Positions 60,134-64,000 of a stretch of 64,000 bases of DNA are shown in pieces; positions within the stretch are counted from its first letter, which is position 1, and every line of letters begins with the position of its first letter. The notes beneath the pieces were generated by a model. It made no database searches. It was not told the DNA's origin and saw only the letters and a program-made list of their open reading frames with translations. The stretch lies in assembly GCF_019112545.1 (NCBI RefSeq), contig NW_025064884.1:310001-374000 (forward strand), written 5' to 3'. The stretch comes from Guyanagaster necrorhizus. Lineage: Eukaryota > Basidiomycota > Agaricomycetes > Agaricales > Physalacriaceae. A program made the translations under genes and the position numbers.

Positions 60134-60953
60134 CAAAGTTCGGAAGCGTAAGCTCGAGCCGGCAGTCAGTGGGCGATCCTGATTTCAATCGGAGTTCCAA
60201 AATGGACAATAAATACCATTTTTTTTTCTTTCTGGTCGATACCTTTGCCGTCCGAAGAATCGTCGTCGCAGCTTCCGTACAGAGAGCTCTTGCTTTCATA
60301 TTGTGCTGTGGGGAAAGTCCCCGGAGATGCAGATTATGTCCTCGTTCAACTAACGGAAAGCGACCGTCTCCAAGCACGACGGTACTGAACGAGGACGGCG
60401 AGAGTGCTTTGCTCAGTCTGATTTTTCTGGCTTGTGGCTCCCTCTCGACCGCTCTGCTGTCTCTCTGATAGCACACTATCCGACCAAGGTGTTCATGCGC
60501 GAAGATATGAGCGTGTGTATCGCTCGGTAGCCTGCTGGAGGTGTAGGCACGTTGTTGCTCATAGACACAGTTATACGATTGTAGCCCTTCTCAGGGTCTT
60601 CAACACAATGGGGCTCACTCTCGTTCGGCATGGGACTATCAATTTTTTTCTCATCTGAAGAATTCGCTTCTTCGTGTTTGGTATAAGACGTTAGAGAGTA
60701 ATTCGTGAGTCATCTTCCATCTTCTATCTTATGATGCTTCAAAAATATCTCTTTGAATTTCTTCATGGTGTATACCTCGTCTATGTTGATGAGGGCGGGC
60801 TCCAGAATTTGACAACCCTGATGCTCTTCTCTAATTTATTGCAAGTTCCCTTTACTGACCAAGCTCCTCCAGGTCTATTGTCTCTATGTTATTAGAATGC
60901 AGTGTCTATATTTGACAGTTGTGCAATACTGGGGCTCCTACTATGATACGATC
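60134..60953. other. Intergenic
   Basis: Promoter of the hypothetical gene and 3' flank of the acyl-CoA synthetase. Overlapping frames of about 100-120 codons on both strands at 60117-60476 show no motif. Nothing else seen. Confidence 0.5.
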
Positions 60954-63344
60954 TTACAACTTTGCCTTTGGAGTCTTCCTCTCTAACTCGGCCTTCGCAC
61001 GGTCGCGTAGCTCCCTGCGAAGGATTTTTCCGGCCGCACTGAAGTCAAGCGTTAGTATCGGCAGATCCGTGTTGCCCTAGTGCTTACCTCTTGGGCACAA
61101 CGTCGATAACAGTGACCCCTAAGATGCACGTGATGACAGGCATTGTGAAGAGAGACGGCAAGACCTACCGCCCCGCAAGAATTTGTGTCTCGCCACCTTG
61201 GTCTGTATCCATGAGGATACATCCCGCGCGAACGTTTGCCTCTCGATATCGGTACTTAAATTTTGAGGTTTGGCGGGGACTACATAGGCTCTGATCAAAT
61301 TATTTAGGGTCAGTAGCTGCAATTAGACGAAGAACACACCTCGGTAGTTCTGTCGCTTCCTCTGCATCATATACTCCAACTACAGCCACATCTGCAATAT
61401 CAGGGTGGCTTAATAGTACGCTTTCCAGCTCAGCCGGAGGAACTGGGGGAACATTAGTTCATGGTGATTCTCGTTAATATACTCTGGCTTACCTTGGAAA
61501 CCCTTAGAAGTGTCATTCAGCCAGCACTTCGGAAACAGACACTAGATTCACCTTGTACTTGATAAGTTCTTTCCGTCTATCCACAATAAAATAGAATCCC
61601 TCCTTATCGCGGATGGTGACGTCGCCAGTCATGAACCATCCGTCTGGTGTGATAGCTTCTTTGGTTGCCTCGACGTTGTTTAAGTAACCCTAATCAACAT
61701 AATCTAGCTTTTTGCCCGCTAGGTGAGAGGACCATTCGTACCTTCATAACAGTAGGCCCCCGTATCCAGAGTTCGCCGGGTTGGCCTTCTGCCGCGTCCA
61801 CATCTTCGTTGACCAGTCGGGCTTCAAGATTCGGCAAGAGAACGCCAATGCTACCCATCTTCCTTTCGGCGTCTTGTGGTGGAAGTAGATGCGTCATAGG
61901 AGAAGTTTCGGTCAGACCATAACCTTGTACAATGGCGCAGTTTGTATTCCTTGCATGTAGTCGATCATTGACCTAAACACATTAGTTTCATTCCGTTCAT
62001 AATGGTCGACGTACCTGTTTCGTCAGTGCTGCTCCCAAAGGTGCGGCACCTGAAATCAGTACTTTCAGAGACGTCAAATCGTATTGTTCAACAGCTAATT
62101 TGGCGGCGTCAGCGAAGAATGCCGAAGAATATCGAAGACGTCGGCTTACCCGCATGTCTGGCGAAGACAACCATTATCGGCGGGACGATCAACGCAAGTT
62201 TGACTTTATACCGTTCGATGTTGGCACAAAACTGCGCAGGGTCGAAGCGTGGCTGAATAATGCACGGACTACCGCACCTGAGGGGGAACAATAGCAACTT
62301 GACGGCACCTGTAGATATAGTGAATAACCAGGTGCTGTAGATTATGGAGGGAACTTACCGTATATATGATAGAAAGGAAGAACACCCAGGATTGGCCCTC
62401 CGGCAATATAATTTAGGGCCAAGTTGGACATATCAACCACAGATGTCAGATTTTGATGCTTCGTCTTCGATCGCCAAGGTTACTTGGGGGCTGACAGAGA
62501 ACAGGACGCACTTACCTCAACACCCTATACAAGGATAGACATTCATTGAACAAATAATTACCTGGGATGTAGAATTAATGATACCTTGGGTTTTCCTGTA
62601 GTTCCCTGGAAGACGACCGTCAAAATCTGATCTACCTCGCCGACTAAACACTTACGGAGCTGTAGCACAAGAGAACAGTTTCTTGAGCAAGATGACCTTC
62701 GAACTTGTCTTCCTCCTTCAGCTTCCCGAGCGACAGTAAATCATCTATCCGTAGTAAGCCCGCAGTGTGAGGGGCCCTCGGAGTATCGGGTCCACCGGCC
62801 CAGGCTAAACTGCTACTTAATAGAAGGATCTTCTCGTCGCCGGCACTTCCCACACCAACGGTCCTAAACATCTCCCTGACTGTAGGCAAGCCCTCCTCCG
62901 TTGTGAAGACATAGCTGGCACGACTATCCGTGTATTGGTGAGCCAATTCACGACTCGTGTATGCGCTATTCGCGAAAGTTGTACGTAGGCCAGCAGATAT
63001 AGCTAAGTGGAAGAATAAGGTTCGTTGATGAGAAACAGGCCCTTGCACGTACACCCGAAGACGACAACAGGCCATGCTAGAGAATTCTGGGAGTAGACAA
63101 GAACAACATCCCCCCGCTTCGCGCCGATCTTTGGATGATTCCGCAGGGCGTAACCCAGAGAAAGGGCAAGAGACCTGAGTTGTGCACGCGTTATTGTTGT
63201 TCCCGACGCGGAATCCACGAATGCCGGTAGGCTAGCTGGGTGTCCTCCAACAAGGTCGCCATCGATGGCCAAGAGATGTGTGAAAATGGATCGGCTCACG
63301 ATAGGCACAGACGGGTCGGGTGAGGTGTAGATTTTCGCAGGCAT
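60954..63344 (-). CDS. AMP-dependent acyl-CoA synthetase (4-coumarate:CoA-ligase-like), peroxisomal signal
   Basis: It activates a carboxylic acid with ATP and CoA. The start at 63344 gives [20 protein letters not shown]. Later parts are [39 protein letters not shown], and LLCYSS joined by an intron to GTTGKPK, the ATP-binding P-loop. Then come [86 protein letters not shown] and [19 protein letters not shown] carries the catalytic lysine region. The last residues are PKAKL; AKL is a type 1 peroxisomal targeting tripeptide. About ten introns; the joins checked keep frame. Fatty, aromatic or other acid: the substrate cannot be told. Confidence 0.85.
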
Positions 63345-64000
63345 GGTGAAATGACAGGAGGGGGGAGAAAAAGAGACGTCGAAAATAGTTCTCTAAGATC
63401 ATTTCTCCTTTATACGTATCACGAGAACTTTGGGCGGGGTTACATACTCCCGATAGATATCAACTTTCCAAGTTGCGTTAAAATTCGGTCCCGCAGCAAA
63501 AATGCATGTAAATCGCAGGAGCCTTGTGCCTACAGAGCGACGACCTATGGTATTATATGGACACGGTGAACTCAGTATTTTGGAGTTGCCAGCTTGCGAT
63601 TGTGGACATGGCATCAGGAGCATGCAAATGTAGACCGGTAAATGGGTAGAGTATTTACCGGAGGGTCGGCGATAATTCCATCCAAATTAAAAGGGATCCA
63701 ACGCTGCATTCACGAGGCTTCAGGTGCTTGAAATGGGCGAAAGAAAGAGAATCGAGACATCACCTTGTCTTTGTGCAAATCTTGTTCAGTAATTATAAGA
63801 CGAGTTCGCGTAGTTCCAAGGCTTCAAAAGGCGATTGTCGCATCTGTTCAGTCAGCAAGTTGACGTTGCGAATCGGACTATCCGACCTTGGCGGTTTATA
63901 ATTGAGCCCTATGTAATTCTAGAGTGGAAATCAGACGTCGTCAGTTCTACGGCACATGTGTAAAAGTAGATATCGTCCAAGAAAGAAAGGAAGCAAATCC
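63345..64000. other. Intergenic at window end
   Basis: Promoter side of the acyl-CoA synthetase. Short frames on both strands, no motif. A gene may begin beyond the window. Confidence 0.45.

Overview
The window looks like nuclear DNA of a mushroom-forming basidiomycete (Agaricomycetes). Genes are packed on both strands and almost every one is cut by several introns of about 45-70 bases with GT..AG ends. The protein set is purely eukaryotic: Mediator, DASH complex, SCY1, anillin/Bud4, PDAT and an intron-containing tRNA-Leu. The halogenase resembles the ArmH/Rdc2 type known from fungi. I assign no species. Gene limits were worked out by joining open frames at splice signals and checking the joined protein against remembered family patterns; no search was run.

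Region 1 (1-17.4 kb). After about 2.4 kb without a recognisable gene come five housekeeping genes: MED12 (-), DAD2 (+), SCY1/SCYL1 (-), MED14 (+) and a RING-finger protein (-). Two Mediator subunits, one from the kinase module and one the Mediator backbone, lie within 14 kb. The MED12/DAD2 and SCY1/MED14 pairs each share a short divergent promoter.

Region 2 (17.4-24.2 kb). A small hypothetical ORF is followed by a multi-pass membrane protein and an OST-alpha/TMEM184-type transporter with a long disordered tail. Between the last two lies a 585-base reading frame broken only by two TAG codons, perhaps a decayed gene.

Region 3 (25.0-33.3 kb). This is the accessory part: an alpha/beta hydrolase whose nucleophile serine appears to be alanine, an HXXXD acyltransferase, an aldo-keto reductase with a broken reading frame, and an intact flavin-dependent halogenase. 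Together they look like a small or partly decayed specialised-metabolite locus without a visible scaffold-forming enzyme.

Region 4 (33.7-49 kb). A helical hypothetical protein, the PDAT LRO1, a large Bud4/anillin-like PH protein, a secreted aspartic-protease-like protein lacking the catalytic motifs, a decayed single-pass membrane protein gene on the opposite strand, and a GT17 glycosyltransferase.

Region 5 (49-64 kb). A BRCT protein of microcephalin type, an NAD kinase, a small conserved-looking protein, an asteroid/XPG-like PIN nuclease, tRNA-Leu(UAA), an unrecognised basic protein and a 4-coumarate:CoA-ligase-like acyl-CoA synthetase ending in a peroxisomal-type AKL tripeptide.
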